From NCBI GenBank assembly GCA_019113165.1, contig DXHV01000082.1, forward strand, positions 1 through 64,000: a stretch of DNA of 64,000 nt, read 5' to 3'. Position 1 is the stretch's first letter, and every line of letters begins with the position of its first letter. Position numbers and translations under genes: made by a program. The stretch comes from Candidatus Desulfovibrio intestinipullorum (GTDB lineage Bacteria > Desulfobacterota > Desulfovibrionia > Desulfovibrionales > Desulfovibrionaceae). The notes under the pieces were generated by a model, which was not told where the DNA came from, searched no databases, and worked only from the letters and a program-made list of their open reading frames with translations. This document shows, one piece after another, positions 9,361 to 18,999 of this stretch.

Positions 9361-9614
9361 TTCGTGCTACTCACAAGGTGGTGAAATCCGAGCTCTGCAA
9401 TGGGTATATGGCCTATGTAGGGGAGCAGGTGTCTCCCATTCTCTGCCTTTTGCCCTGCGAGTTTTGTCTGCCAACCTGAGAGTCTTTTTGTCATGACATT
9501 CGATTTTTCGGGAAAAGTCAGCATTTTTCAAGAATGTTAGAGCTTTTAGATGTTCTCTTAGGGGGATCGGATGGGAGATGAGAGTCCACTGAATGCCGTA
9601 CGTACGCTATTCTC

Positions 9615-9641
9615 GACCGGAGCTGCTAAACAGCTCCGGTC
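9615..9641. terminator. Hairpin downstream of the integrase gene
   Basis: GACCGGAGCTG-ctaaa-CAGCTCCGGTC, an 11-bp perfect stem 46 bases after the integrase stop on the minus strand, with no clear T-run. The rest of the 326-base gap (9361-9686) shows nothing else. Confidence 0.6.
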
Positions 9642-9686
9642 GGCAGCGCTATTTGGTGTTAGAGTTATTACCTCTGAAGTATATCA

Positions 9687-10940
9687 TCATAAAATTTCAT
9701 CGATGATGGCTGTTTTTTTAAACGTTTGCGCAGGGATGAGATGTGCGTAGCGCTCGGTCATGGTGATACTTTTGTGCCTCATCAAATCCCGCAACTCGTA
9801 GAGTGTCACTTTCCCAGATTGGGCCAGCCAGCTGGCAAAGGTATGCCGCAAGGTATGGAACCAGACTCGCTTACGAAAATCCCTTTTCCCTTTTTCTTGT
9901 GGGGTAGCTGGATTCCAGCCCAATTTCACGCAGACACGCTCAAATGTGTCGCTGATATGAGTCATTTTGCCTCCATGCCTGTCTGGAAAAATATATTCTG
10001 ATGGCTGTCTGCCGTAGGCAGCCAGTTTGTCTATAACCTGTCTGGAGACATGTAGAGCAGTACGGTTTCCCCCTTTTTCGGTAATCCACAGCACTCCGGC
10101 ATTAATATCGATATCTGCTCCCTGTAGGCGAAATATCTCGGTGCTTCGCAAGCCAGTTTTCAGGGAGAGCCAAGCCATGTCGTGCAGGGCAGGACTACGC
10201 TTCTGCAATTCTACCAAAAGGGTTTTGGCTTCTTCTGGAGTCAAAAATCGTTCACCCTTGTTCTGAGGGCGTGGCATAGTCAGGCGGTCACGTCCGAAAG
10301 GGTTTACTCCTGTCCACATCTCCTGCTTGATGGCATAGAACACAGCCGCCCGGCAGGTGGAGAGTCGTCGCAGGACAGTTGCTGGGGCCAGACGTTTGAG
10401 AAGTTCGTTTTTGATTTGCTGTATCTGTCCGGCTTTTATCTCAGAGAGAGGCATTTTGCCTAATGTATTTCTAAAAGTAACATCGTATCCATTTCTATCT
10501 CTGCTATCACCACAGCTTGTATCGGTTGCAAGGTATGATAGGTAGAGCTCTACAGCATCGTTCAAAGTATAGGTCTGTGTAGTGGTGACTTGAGGTACTG
10601 TAGCTAAGTGTGTCTTTATGTTGGAACATCCCCGTTTTTTAGCTGGTGTGGCGCTTGATTCTGAAGTTTGTGCTGTTTCTGGGGAAAGAGCCGCTTGACA
10701 GGGAGTATCCTGCCTACTCAAAAAGTCCTTGGTATGTGTTAGATAGTCCTTGCGCGCCTGTGCAGCTTGTTTTTCGGATATGCCTTCGCTCAGCCAGCCT
10801 ACGTTAACCCATTTGAGCTTGCCCTCGATTTTTACACAGAAGACAAAACAGCGGTCGGGCCGACCATTGAATCTGTTCTTGGAGGATTCTCTCCAGTAGA
10901 CGCCTGGGTAACGAGCAGACTTGATGCGTTCCTGTGCCAT
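9687..10940 (-). CDS. int: Site-specific tyrosine recombinase (integrase)
   Basis: A 417-residue phage-type integrase read from MAQERIKSARYPGV; the GAGGATAG before this ATG favours it over a 435-residue reading. It has an N-terminal arm-binding region, a SAM-like core-binding domain (about 125-225), and a catalytic domain with Arg in LKTGLRSTEIFRL, the HxxR box HTLRHTFASWL, and the nucleophile Tyr in MTERYAHLI. The C-terminal LIPAQTFKK tail is typical of island integrases. The gene faces away from the tRNA-Ala 3' end, 133 bases away, the usual layout for an element that uses the tRNA as attachment site. It appears intact, unlike the P4-type relic next to it. Confidence 0.9.
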   Translation of the reverse strand: MAQERIKSARYPGVYWRESSKNRFNGRPDRCFVFCVKIEGKLKWVNVGWLSEGISEKQAAQARKDYLTHTKDFLSRQDTPCQAALSPETAQTSESSATPAKKRGCSNIKTHLATVPQVTTTQTYTLNDAVELYLSYLATDTSCGDSRDRNGYDVTFRNTLGKMPLSEIKAGQIQQIKNELLKRLAPATVLRRLSTCRAAVFYAIKQEMWTGVNPFGRDRLTMPRPQNKGERFLTPEEAKTLLVELQKRSPALHDMAWLSLKTGLRSTEIFRLQGADIDINAGVLWITEKGGNRTALHVSRQVIDKLAAYGRQPSEYIFPDRHGGKMTHISDTFERVCVKLGWNPATPQEKGKRDFRKRVWFHTLRHTFASWLAQSGKVTLYELRDLMRHKSITMTERYAHLIPAQTFKKTAIIDEIL

Positions 10941-11031
10941 AATGACTATCCTCACGAAAGATCGGATAGTATTGCCAGAGCAGGGCAGTCGCATAAGGGG
11001 TATGCGACAGTTACCAAAAAGTTACCACCAC

Positions 11032-11061
11032 AAAAAAAGGGTTACGGCAGTACCGTAACCC
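11032..11061 (-). terminator. Terminator of the tRNA-Ala gene
   Basis: On the minus strand GGGTTACGG-tactg-CCGTAACCC is followed by seven T residues, 12 bases beyond the tRNA CCA end. Confidence 0.85.
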
Positions 11062-11072
11062 ATTGATTTCCT

Positions 11073-11148
11073 TGGTGGAGAAGAGGAGATTTGAACTCCC
11101 GACCCCCGCAATGCGAATGCGATGCTCTCCCAACTGAGCCACTTCCCC
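11073..11148 (-). tRNA. tRNA-Ala (anticodon CGC), CCA encoded
   Basis: The reverse complement folds as a cloverleaf: acceptor GGGGAAG/CTTCTCC (one G-T pair), D-arm GCTC...GAGC, anticodon stem TCGCA/TGCGG with loop TTCGCAT (anticodon CGC, reads GCG), T-arm GGGAG-TTCAAAT-CTCCT, discriminator A and encoded CCA. It reads GCG codons. Its 3' end is the probable integration site of the element to the left. Confidence 0.92.
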
Positions 11149-11166
11149 ACATAATTTGTAAAAAAA

Positions 11167-11195
11167 CAAGTTATCCTGAGATGCGCATGAAGTCA
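11167..11195 (-). promoter_or_regulatory. Sigma-70 promoter of tRNA-Ala
   Basis: On the minus strand TTGACT is followed after 17 bases by TAACTT, with the tRNA 5' end about 18 bases further. The rest of the gap to rlmE (11196-11504) shows no gene. Confidence 0.65.
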
Positions 11196-11504
11196 AGAGC
11201 AAAATGGCCTGCAAAAAATGTTCTGTCCGGGCTCGGCCTGCAGGCGGCGCCGGGCCTGCACAGGAGAAAGGAGCTGCCGGACCTGGAGAAATGAACCTGT
11301 GGTAAAGACTGAATTTTGCCTGCGATAAGCCCTGCTCTGCTCTTGGCTAGGGCAGAAAAAAAGTGTATGTGCTCTGAGCTTTCGTTTTGTCGCACACATG
11401 CATGGCGAAGCCTTGCACCCCTTGTCCCCCCGAGTACATTTGAATGCGCGTGTCCCGGCCTTTTCGCTGACAGGCCTCAAACGCAGTACTGGAGAGTCTG
11501 TTTC

Positions 11505-12119
11505 GTGAAGGAATATAGAGATCATTATTTTCTGAAGGCCAAGCAGGAAAACTATCCTGCAAGAAGCGTCTACAAGCTCAAGGAGCTGGATGCTCGCTTT
11601 CATCTGTTTCGCAAGGGGATGCGCGTGCTGGACCTGGGGGCTGCGCCGGGATCCTGGTCCCTTGGCGCAGCAGAACGGGTTGGTCCGGGCGGCCTTGTCC
11701 TTGGCTGCGACATTCAGGATGCACGAACGGATTTTCCTCCGCAGGTCACCTTCATGCTGGAAGATGTCTTTGACAGATCTGCGGAATTTGAGGCCAAGCT
11801 TGATGAGATAGGCCCCTTTGACGTGGTCATGAGCGACATGGCGCCAAGCACGACAGGATCGAAGTTTACCGATCAGTGCCGTTCCCTTGAGCTTGCCAAG
11901 GAAGCGTTTGCCGTTGCCCTGGCACGGCTGAAACCCGGCGGTTCCTTTGTCGTGAAGATCTTCATGGGGCCTGACACGCAGGAGCTTCTGCTGCCCATGC
12001 GCAAGGCTTTTGCCACGGTCAAGACTTTCAAGCCGAAAAGCTCTCGGATGGAAAGCAAAGAAACATTTTTTGTGGGACTCAATCTCCGTGCCGAAAGTGC
12101 GGCACAGTCCCAAAATTGA
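11505..12119 (+). CDS. rlmE: 23S rRNA 2'-O-methyltransferase RlmE (FtsJ)
   Basis: A 204-residue SAM-dependent methyltransferase that modifies U2552 in 23S rRNA. It contains the SAM motif [15 protein letters not shown], the Asp of [11 protein letters not shown], the Lys of SFVVKIFMG and the Glu of SKETFFVG, completing the K-D-K-E catalytic set with the N-terminal Lys. The GTG start is chosen because GGAGA lies 9 bases upstream and the protein then starts at [12 protein letters not shown] as in the family; a longer reading from 11316 has no family support. It is the first gene of an rlmE-yebC-ruvC unit (10-base gap). Confidence 0.92.
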   Translation: MKEYRDHYFLKAKQENYPARSVYKLKELDARFHLFRKGMRVLDLGAAPGSWSLGAAERVGPGGLVLGCDIQDARTDFPPQVTFMLEDVFDRSAEFEAKLDEIGPFDVVMSDMAPSTTGSKFTDQCRSLELAKEAFAVALARLKPGGSFVVKIFMGPDTQELLLPMRKAFATVKTFKPKSSRMESKETFFVGLNLRAESAAQSQN

Positions 12120-12129
12120 GAGGTACTTT

Positions 12130-12867
12130 ATGTCTGGTCATTCCAAATGGGCAAATATTCAGCATCGTAAGGGCCGTCAGGATGAAAAGCGCGGCAAGCT
12201 TTTCACCAAGGCTGCCAAGGAAATCATCATCGCTGCCAAGGGCGGTGGGGATCCTGCGGGCAACTCCCGCCTGCGTGCTGCTATTGCTGCCGCAAAAGCC
12301 ATCAACCTTCCCAAGGATAAAATCGAGGCTGCCATCCGCAAGGGGACAGGCGAAGATGCCGGCGGCGATCTGACCGAAGGCTTCTACGAAGGTTACGGCC
12401 CCGGCGGCATCGCCCTCATGGTGGAAGTGGCCACGGACAACAAGAACCGTACTGTTGCCGACATCCGTCACCTGTTCAGCAAGCACGGCGGATCCCTTGG
12501 TGAAAACGGCAGCGTGGGCTGGATGTTCGACCGCAAGGGCGTCATCTCCATTGACCGCAATGCCTATGACGAAGAAAAGATGATGGAACTGGCCCTTGAC
12601 TGCGGCGCAGACGACGTCATTGACGACGAAGACGCCTGGACCATTCAGACCAGCATGGAAGATTTCGCTGCCGTGCGCGATGCCCTGGAAAGCAAGGGCG
12701 TGGTCATGGAATCTGCCAACCTGGCCATGGTGCCCCAGAACCTGGTCGCCGTGGACGCCGCCGTGGCCGAGAAGGTCATGCGTCTCATGGAAGCCCTGGA
12801 CGACAATGACGACGTGCAGAACGTCTACTCCAACGCCGACTTCCCCGAAGACATGCCCGAGGACTAG
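12130..12867 (+). CDS. yebC: YebC/TACO1-family translation/transcription factor
   Basis: A 245-residue protein beginning with the family hallmark [15 protein letters not shown] and continuing with the three YebC domains ([22 protein letters not shown] is the central signature in two pieces). Family members help ribosomes through difficult proline-rich sequences and were first described as regulators. It is full length, and immediately upstream of ruvC, the classic yebC-ruvC arrangement. Confidence 0.93.
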   Translation: MSGHSKWANIQHRKGRQDEKRGKLFTKAAKEIIIAAKGGGDPAGNSRLRAAIAAAKAINLPKDKIEAAIRKGTGEDAGGDLTEGFYEGYGPGGIALMVEVATDNKNRTVADIRHLFSKHGGSLGENGSVGWMFDRKGVISIDRNAYDEEKMMELALDCGADDVIDDEDAWTIQTSMEDFAAVRDALESKGVVMESANLAMVPQNLVAVDAAVAEKVMRLMEALDDNDDVQNVYSNADFPEDMPED

Positions 12868-12873
12868 CACGGT

Positions 12874-13392
12874 ATGGAGCCCGTTACTGTCATAGGCATT
12901 GACCCGGGCTCTGTACGCACTGGCTGGGGCGTTGTTCGTACCTGTGCCTCTGGCTACGAACTTGTGGACTGCGGGCTCATCAAGACCACGTCCGGCCAGT
13001 CTCAGGAGTTTTCCCGGCGTCTGGCGCACATCTACCACGAGCTTGTGGCCGTTCTGGACAGGCTGCGGCCCCAGGAAGCGGCCATAGAACAGGTCTTTCA
13101 GGCCAAGAATGCCGCCACGGCCCTCAAGCTCGGTCAGGCGCGTGGTGTCGCCGTGGCCGCCTGCGCGTCCTTCGGACTCAGTGTCAGCGACTACGAGCCG
13201 ACACTGGTCAAGAAGACCCTGGTGGGTGCCGGCGCAGCCGAAAAGGAACAGGTGGCCTTCATGGTGCGCTGCAGGCTCGGACTGCCCAGGGCCGACTGGG
13301 CTCTGGATACATCCGATGCCCTGGCCATTGCCCTGACCCATCTGACCATGCGCAGGTATCATTTCCTGAAGCAGGGGCTGCAAACGTCATAA
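12874..13392 (+). CDS. ruvC: Holliday junction resolvase RuvC
   Basis: A 172-residue RNase-H-fold endonuclease that cuts Holliday junctions with RuvAB. It contains the acidic residues of the active site: Asp in VIGIDPGSVRTG, Glu in AAIEQVFQAKN, and the Asp pair in ALDTSDALAIALTH. The start is 6 bases after the yebC stop, suggesting translational coupling. ruvA and ruvB are not in the window before the terminator. Confidence 0.94.
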   Translation: MEPVTVIGIDPGSVRTGWGVVRTCASGYELVDCGLIKTTSGQSQEFSRRLAHIYHELVAVLDRLRPQEAAIEQVFQAKNAATALKLGQARGVAVAACASFGLSVSDYEPTLVKKTLVGAGAAEKEQVAFMVRCRLGLPRADWALDTSDALAIALTHLTMRRYHFLKQGLQTS

Positions 13393-13412
13393 CGCCGCAT
13401 CATATCTGGCAT

Positions 13413-13450
13413 AAAAAGGTCGTTCTCTTTGTGGGGGATGACCTTTTTTT
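13413..13450 (+). terminator. Terminator of rlmE-yebC-ruvC
   Basis: AAAAAGGTC pairs with GACCTTTTT around an 18-base loop and continues into a T-run (13444-13450). Confidence 0.8.
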
Positions 13451-13547
13451 GGCGTTGTCCTGCTGCTACGATCCCTGTTGTGCGATCTTCTTTTTTGCGT
13501 TCCGTGCGGCACGTCGGAGCCTGGCACGGCTTGGGGAGGAGGAGTCC

Positions 13548-14714
13548 ATGCGCTGGACCAGGTTTGTGAAGGCAAAGGCTGCCTGCGCCTATTTCTTTGT
13601 CTGTCCGGGGCTTGTCTACGGATCGTTCACTGCCCGCATGCCGGCCCTGAAAGCCCAGGTTCATGCCAATGAGGCCGAGCTTGGACTGGTGCTGCTCATC
13701 TTTGGCTGTGCAGGCTTTGTCGGCCTGCTGCTCAGTGCTCCGCTCATACGCCGCTTCAGCAGCCGCCTTGTGGTGCGCCTGAGTACCCTGGCCCTGCTTT
13801 GTTTCCTGCCCCTCTGCGCCCTGGCCCAGTCGCCAGAGATGCTGGCCCTTGGCTGTGTCTGCATGGGGCTGTGCATAGGCCTGGCCGACGTGGCCATGAA
13901 CACACAGGCCATACAGCTGGAACAGCGCTTTGCCGTTTCCTGCATGGCCGTCATGCACGGAGGCTACAGCCTGGGCGGAGTGCTCGGCGCCCTGACAGGC
14001 GCGCTTTTTGCGGCCCTGAACGTGCAGCCTGTGTGGAATTTTGCCCTGGTGGTGCTCCTCTATGCCTGCGCACGGCCCTGGACTGTGCCCAGACTGCAGA
14101 AGGATATGGTCATTCGCAGGGACAATCCAAAGGCCACGCCCGGGGGCAGAAGGCGTTTTGCCATGCCGCCCCTGTTCATCATTCTCTGCGGCCTGACGGC
14201 AGCCTGCGCCTATGCCGCCGAAGGCACAGTGGGCGAATGGGGCGCCCTCTTCCTTTTTTCGGTGAAGGGCGCAGAGGAAGGAACGGCAGCCCTGGTCTAT
14301 GCCTGCTTTTCCGTGTGCACGGTGAGCTGCCGCATGGTAGCAGATCTTGCCAGGACGCATTTTTCCGATTTTGCCATTGTCCTTGGCGGAGCTCTGCTGG
14401 CCGTCCTTGGCATGAGCACGGTCCTTTGTGCCCAAAGTCCCGCACTCTGCCTTGCGGGCTACAGCTGCATGGGGCTTGGCATGGCGCCCATCGTGCCCAT
14501 TCTGTTCAGCCGGGGCGGCAGTGTGCCGGGCGTTGATGCCAGTACGGCCAGTGCCGTCATCTCGGTGCTGGCCTATGGCGGCCTTCTGCTCTGTCCGCCG
14601 CTCATAGGCGCCCTTGCCCATGCCCATGGCCTGCAGCAGGCGCTTCATGTGGCCCTGATCCTGTGCCTTTTCCTTGTGGCCGGAGCCTTTCTCTTCAGGA
14701 AGAAGAGAGGATAG
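13548..14714 (+). CDS. MFS transporter
   Basis: A 388-residue integral membrane protein with about 12 hydrophobic segments in two halves and YbjJ-like features such as FFVCPGLVYGSFTARMPALK at the start and a helix-2/3 loop LIRRFSSRLVVRLS. The ATG at 13548 is preceded by GGAGGAGGAG; a longer reading from 13431 would start inside the terminator. The substrate cannot be told from sequence. It stands alone between two terminators. Confidence 0.75.
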   Translation: MRWTRFVKAKAACAYFFVCPGLVYGSFTARMPALKAQVHANEAELGLVLLIFGCAGFVGLLLSAPLIRRFSSRLVVRLSTLALLCFLPLCALAQSPEMLALGCVCMGLCIGLADVAMNTQAIQLEQRFAVSCMAVMHGGYSLGGVLGALTGALFAALNVQPVWNFALVVLLYACARPWTVPRLQKDMVIRRDNPKATPGGRRRFAMPPLFIILCGLTAACAYAAEGTVGEWGALFLFSVKGAEEGTAALVYACFSVCTVSCRMVADLARTHFSDFAIVLGGALLAVLGMSTVLCAQSPALCLAGYSCMGLGMAPIVPILFSRGGSVPGVDASTASAVISVLAYGGLLLCPPLIGALAHAHGLQQALHVALILCLFLVAGAFLFRKKRG

Positions 14715-14741
14715 AAGACAGCTTTCCTTGTCCATGCAACA

Positions 14742-14775
14742 GGGGGACCGGCTCATGATGAAGCCTGGTCCCCCT
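14742..14775. terminator. Bidirectional hairpin between MFS gene and murJ
   Basis: GGGGGACC pairs with GGTCCCCC across an 18-base loop; it lies between convergent genes. Confidence 0.6.
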
Positions 14776-14782
14776 TCCTGTT

Positions 14783-16366
14783 TCACGACTGTTTTTTCTT
14801 TTTTCTGCGGGCCTGCCATCGTTCCTGCAGTCTCGCAAAGATCTCCGGGCAGAACTTCATGCCCAGGGGCACAAAGGTGGCAAGGAAGAGCAGGCCTGCC
14901 GTGGAGAGGCCTGCAAAGGCGCCGAGAATGGGAGACACAGGATCCAGCAGCGGATGGACCCAGGCATCCAGGAAATAGCCTCCGGCTATGCCCGGCAGGG
15001 CGCAGAGCGTGGACTTGCCGGCTGTGACGAGAACGCCGCTGAAGGCGGCACGCCCCTCCCTGCCAAGCCACAGGACCACCAGCACGATGCTGTAGAGGAC
15101 GAGACTGACCGTGGAGGTCAGGGCTATGCCCCAGGCGCCCAGAGGCACGGCAACGCAGGCATAGACAGGCAGGAAGACGAGAGTAAGGATGGTGCCGGAC
15201 ACGGCCGGTGTCAGAGTGTCCGTCTGGGCATAGAAGCCCCTGGTCAGAAGTTCCAGCAAGACCCAGAAGGGCGAGGCACACAAGAGTATCTGCAAAAGCG
15301 GTGCGGCCCGGACGATTTCCGCTTCTGTCATGCGGCCGCCGAAGAAGAGCAGGGTAAAGGTCGAGGGTGCAAGGACGGCAATCCACAGGGCCAGAGGCAG
15401 GATCAGGCCAAGGCCTGTGCGCAGGGCCCTGGCCAGCACCTCGAAAAAGGCTGTCTTGTCCCCTTTTGCCAGCAGGGAGACCAGGAAGGGGTAGGAGGCA
15501 AGGGCTGCCGCCTGACCCACCATGGCCACCGGCACCTGGGCCACGCGCTTGGAATAGTTGAGCAGGCTGACGGATCCGTCCCCTGTGAGGGAGCCGAAGA
15601 TGCGCAAAAACTGCTCGTCCAGGGCGGTAATGGTCTGCCCAAGCATGAGCGGCAGGGCCAGGAGCAGAAAGCGCCTGCACAAGGGGTGGGACAAGTTGGG
15701 TCTGAAGTGAAAGGATGTCTTGCGGACCATGTGCAGGGGCAGGAGCAGGGTGCCCAGGGCAGCGCCAAGAACCACGCCTATGCAGTAGCCGCTCATGCCC
15801 TCCACAAGGCCTGACCAGGGCAGGCTCACGCCAAAGAAGATGATGCAGCCGTTGTAGATGAGCGGCGCCAGCGCCGGAATGGCAAACTGGCGGCGCAAAA
15901 AGAGCAGAGAGGTGACGCAGGAACCTGTGAGAAAGAAGAACTGGGCCGGCAGGGTGATGCGCATGAACACCTGCAAACGGGCCAGATCGGCCCCCTCAAG
16001 TCCGGGAGCAACAAGACGGGAGAGAGGTGCCACGAAGATCATGGCCGCCGTGGTCAGGACCAGGGCGGCAAGGCCCATCCAGGTCAGCACCGTGGAAAAG
16101 AATTTCCAGCCGTCGGCCTCGTCCTCGGCAAAGCGTCGTGCCAGGAGCGGCATGAGGGTGATGCCGAGAAAGCCGCCGGCCAGAAGATAGTTGATGAGAT
16201 CCGGCACGACAAAGGCGGCAAAATAGATGTCGGCCTCGTTGCCTGCGCCGAACTGCCAGGAAATGACCTTGTCGCGCACAAGCCCCATGAGTCTGGAGAG
16301 GATGGCGCTTGCTGCCAGGAGAAGGGCGGCGACGCCCATGCCCTGTGATTTGGACAGTATGCTCAT
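14783..16366 (-). CDS. murJ: Lipid II flippase MurJ (MviN)
   Basis: A 527-residue polytopic protein of the MOP superfamily that flips lipid II across the inner membrane for peptidoglycan synthesis. The start MSILSKSQGMGVAALLLAASAILSRLMGLVRD is family-like, with RLMGLVRDKVISWQFG the conserved first-helix region; about 14 membrane segments follow and the tail is basic (RRKKKK). AAGG precedes this ATG, so the 582-residue reading is rejected. It lies just downstream of RNase R on the same strand. Confidence 0.92.
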   Translation of the reverse strand: MSILSKSQGMGVAALLLAASAILSRLMGLVRDKVISWQFGAGNEADIYFAAFVVPDLINYLLAGGFLGITLMPLLARRFAEDEADGWKFFSTVLTWMGLAALVLTTAAMIFVAPLSRLVAPGLEGADLARLQVFMRITLPAQFFFLTGSCVTSLLFLRRQFAIPALAPLIYNGCIIFFGVSLPWSGLVEGMSGYCIGVVLGAALGTLLLPLHMVRKTSFHFRPNLSHPLCRRFLLLALPLMLGQTITALDEQFLRIFGSLTGDGSVSLLNYSKRVAQVPVAMVGQAAALASYPFLVSLLAKGDKTAFFEVLARALRTGLGLILPLALWIAVLAPSTFTLLFFGGRMTEAEIVRAAPLLQILLCASPFWVLLELLTRGFYAQTDTLTPAVSGTILTLVFLPVYACVAVPLGAWGIALTSTVSLVLYSIVLVVLWLGREGRAAFSGVLVTAGKSTLCALPGIAGGYFLDAWVHPLLDPVSPILGAFAGLSTAGLLFLATFVPLGMKFCPEIFARLQERWQARRKKKKQS

Positions 16367-16458
16367 ATGTGCCTTGGGGGAGTGCGGACGGCAAAAGGCT
16401 CCTTGTCCTGCCTGTTCCGGGGAGGACTGTCTGCAGGGGAGCCTTCTGCAGGAAAGGT

Positions 16459-18999
16459 TCAGTCCAGGGAGTGAAGACGGAAGTTGATGTACAGCTTGCC
16501 CATATCCACGAACTTCAGGGAAACACGGCATTTGGCACCGGGAAGCCAGCGGCGTTTCTTGTATCTGATGGTCCAGAAAGCCCGGGATCCGTCATAGGCC
16601 AGGCGATAGGGGTCACGCAGATCTTCGGCACGGATTAATCCCTCTACCGGAGCATCGTCAAGCTCAACAAAGATTCCGAACTCTTCTATGGAGGTCACCG
16701 TTGCCGACCTCTCCTTTTGTCTGTCCCGGTCCATCATCCACAGGCAGGCAAGACGCTTGTTCATTTCCCGTTCGCAGAGCTGTGCCTCCCGTTCCGCATC
16801 ATTGAGCATTTGTGCGGTACGCATGAGCCGTGCACCCGCAGGAATGGGGTCCTGACTGCAGCCAAGGGCCTTTTTGAGAGCCCTGTGCACAAGCAGATCC
16901 GCATAGCGGCGTATGGGGGAGGTGAAATGGCAGTAGGCCTTGGAGGCCAGACCGTAGTGGCCGGCATTGACCTCGCTGTAGCGGGCAAAGGAGAGCGAGC
17001 GCACGCACAGCCTGTTGACAATGTGTTCAAAGGCCGTGCCCCGGACCTTGGCAATGATGGCTGGCAGGTTCACGGAGGAGAGCTGCTGCTCCATGAGTCC
17101 CAGCGCCTGCAGTTCCATGCGCAGTCTGAACAGTTTTTCCTCGGGCGGGCAGGGATGGATGCGGTAGAGGAAGGGCAGTTCCCTGCTCTGGAGAAAGTCC
17201 GCAACAGCCTCGTTGGCAGCGAGCATGAACTCTTCGATGAGCCTGTGCATCTCGTGACGGGAAGCGCGTTTCAGGGACGTGATCAGGCCTTCGCCGTCAA
17301 AGGTGGCCTCCGTATCCGGCAGGTCGAAATCCAGGGCGCCGCGCTGCATGCGCCGGCGGTACATGAGCCTGGCCAGGTTCAGCGCACGGGTGAGCATGGC
17401 GACGACGTCCTGCCCCCTTGTCTGATCCGGGCCGAAGCGTGTGCAGAGAGCCTGGTCGTGGTCCAGAACCAGGGCCCTGGCCTCGTCATAGGCCAGGCGG
17501 GCGGCAGAGCACAGGATGCCTTCGGCAAAACGTGCCGAGCGCACTTCGCCTTCCTGTGTGCACTGAAGGCGTGCCACCATGACCAGACGATCCTTGTGGG
17601 GCACAAGGGAGCAGAGATTGTGTGAGAGGGCAAAGGGCAGCATGGGCGTCACGGAGGTCGGAAAGTACCAGGAATTGCCCCTGTGCAGGGCTTCCTTGTC
17701 CATGGCGGACTTGAAACGGACATAGTGGCTCACGTCGGCTATGGCAACAGTGAGCACGAAGGATCCGTCCTTTCCTTCCTCCACGCAGATGGCATCGTCA
17801 AAATCTCTGGCATCGGCGCCGTCAATGGTGACAAAGCACTGAGCTCGCAGATCCAGGCGTCCTTCCCTGTCCTTGTCCGAAAGCTCTTCCGGCAGACGCC
17901 GGGCCTCGGCAAGGACGGCCTCGGGAAAGTCCCTGGGCACGGAATGGCTCGAGCGGACCAGGTTTTCCTGTTCGGAGATGGCACAGGGCAGTATCGGAGC
18001 CTGATCCATGTGCATCTCCACAGAGACACGTGTTCTGCCTCTGGGGTAGAGCAGGGCGCGGGCAGACATGTTTGGGGGAATTTTTTTCAGCACGGAGCGA
18101 AAGCGCGCAAGACTTTCCGCATCGAGACGAAAGGAGCGGAACAAGGTGCCGGAGGCTGCCTCCAGGGAAAAGGCCTCGGCGCCCCAGACATTCACGCGGC
18201 GGATACGCATCTTGATGGGCTCCGTGGTCCAGGCAAGAATGCCTGTGCACTCGACCATGCGATGCTGCTTCGAGGACCCTCGCCCCTTTGCCTCCTTTTC
18301 TGGCAGAATTTTGAGGCGAAGCCTGTCCCCAGGCAGCAGGGGCTGGTTCAGTGCGTCGAAGGAAGCGATCTTTGCCTTGCTGATGCCGGCCTCATTGGGA
18401 TCCAGCTGGACTCTGCCCAGATCTCCTCCAGGAGCATAGGTGCCGCTGACGTAGAAGGGTCGGCCTTCGGCCTGTTCGTCGCAGTTGTCCTCCTCTGCCG
18501 CCACCCCGGATCCGTCCCAGTCAATGTCCATGTCCAGGGCGTCGTACAGGCTGTCACTGCCGGCAGACTGATCGGATGAACTGCCGCAAAAGACCCAGGT
18601 TCTGTTTTTGCCCGTGCGCACAAGCCTCTGTTTTTCCAGAGTCAGGACAAGGGTCTTCAGGCGTTTCTTGGCCTTTGTGGTGTTCGTCCTGAAGCGCTCG
18701 TAGAGCGTGGTCAGAGTGGCAGGACCATGGGCTTCGAGAAAGCGGCAGACGGCAGCCTTGCTCACGGACGTGCACAGGCCGAAACGGTTCCCGTCATAGC
18801 AGACAATGTCCCTGTTGCTGAACCAGTGCATCCCCTTCAGGACACCCTTGACCTTGCCGGGTTTGACTCCGGGCAGCGCCTGCAGCACGATGTTCTGCAG
18901 CGCCTCCCGGGTAATGCCTTCCTGTCCGGCAATGGCATTGGTGACAATGTCCATAATCTCGCCTGTCTTCTGCCACTGTTCGATAAAGGATTCATCCAT
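16459..18999 (-). CDS. rnr: RNase R-type 3'-5' exoribonuclease (RNB/S1)
   Basis: About 846 residues. The order is an N-terminal winged-helix region, cold-shock-like OB domains (about 190-330), an RNB catalytic domain with the metal-binding motif DGADARDFDDAICVEE, the FTSPIRRYADLLVHR signature near the RNB end, and a C-terminal S1 domain (SATVTSIEEFGIFVELDD). Such enzymes degrade structured RNA processively. The start MDESFIEQWQ is uncertain: an in-frame GTG 6 codons upstream and an ATG at 19068 remain possible. Confidence 0.87.
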   Translation of the reverse strand: MDESFIEQWQKTGEIMDIVTNAIAGQEGITREALQNIVLQALPGVKPGKVKGVLKGMHWFSNRDIVCYDGNRFGLCTSVSKAAVCRFLEAHGPATLTTLYERFRTNTTKAKKRLKTLVLTLEKQRLVRTGKNRTWVFCGSSSDQSAGSDSLYDALDMDIDWDGSGVAAEEDNCDEQAEGRPFYVSGTYAPGGDLGRVQLDPNEAGISKAKIASFDALNQPLLPGDRLRLKILPEKEAKGRGSSKQHRMVECTGILAWTTEPIKMRIRRVNVWGAEAFSLEAASGTLFRSFRLDAESLARFRSVLKKIPPNMSARALLYPRGRTRVSVEMHMDQAPILPCAISEQENLVRSSHSVPRDFPEAVLAEARRLPEELSDKDREGRLDLRAQCFVTIDGADARDFDDAICVEEGKDGSFVLTVAIADVSHYVRFKSAMDKEALHRGNSWYFPTSVTPMLPFALSHNLCSLVPHKDRLVMVARLQCTQEGEVRSARFAEGILCSAARLAYDEARALVLDHDQALCTRFGPDQTRGQDVVAMLTRALNLARLMYRRRMQRGALDFDLPDTEATFDGEGLITSLKRASRHEMHRLIEEFMLAANEAVADFLQSRELPFLYRIHPCPPEEKLFRLRMELQALGLMEQQLSSVNLPAIIAKVRGTAFEHIVNRLCVRSLSFARYSEVNAGHYGLASKAYCHFTSPIRRYADLLVHRALKKALGCSQDPIPAGARLMRTAQMLNDAEREAQLCEREMNKRLACLWMMDRDRQKERSATVTSIEEFGIFVELDDAPVEGLIRAEDLRDPYRLAYDGSRAFWTIRYKKRRWLPGAKCRVSLKFVDMGKLYINFRLHSLD

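Larger units (their letters stand above)
1..11072. mobile_element. Integrated element at tRNA-Ala (satellite/island type), left end not visible
   Basis: This block sits directly against the 3' end of the tRNA-Ala gene and begins, on the tRNA side, with a full-length tyrosine integrase. It carries two replication-type proteins (RepA-like helicase, HUH/Gp2-type Rep), an excisionase-like DNA-binding protein, XRE and WYL regulators, pseudogenes, and DNA far more AT-rich than the flanking chromosome. No conjugation or capsid genes are visible, so a satellite or replicating genomic island is more likely than a complete phage or ICE. A decayed second integrase suggests two successive insertions. I found no duplicate of the tRNA 3' end inside the window, so the distal attachment site probably lies left of position 1. 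Confidence 0.75.

Noticed and set aside
13359..15680. Very long minus-strand open frame across the MFS gene
   Set aside because: It is an antisense shadow of GC-rich codons of the MFS and murJ genes; both of those are clear on domain and ribosome-site grounds.
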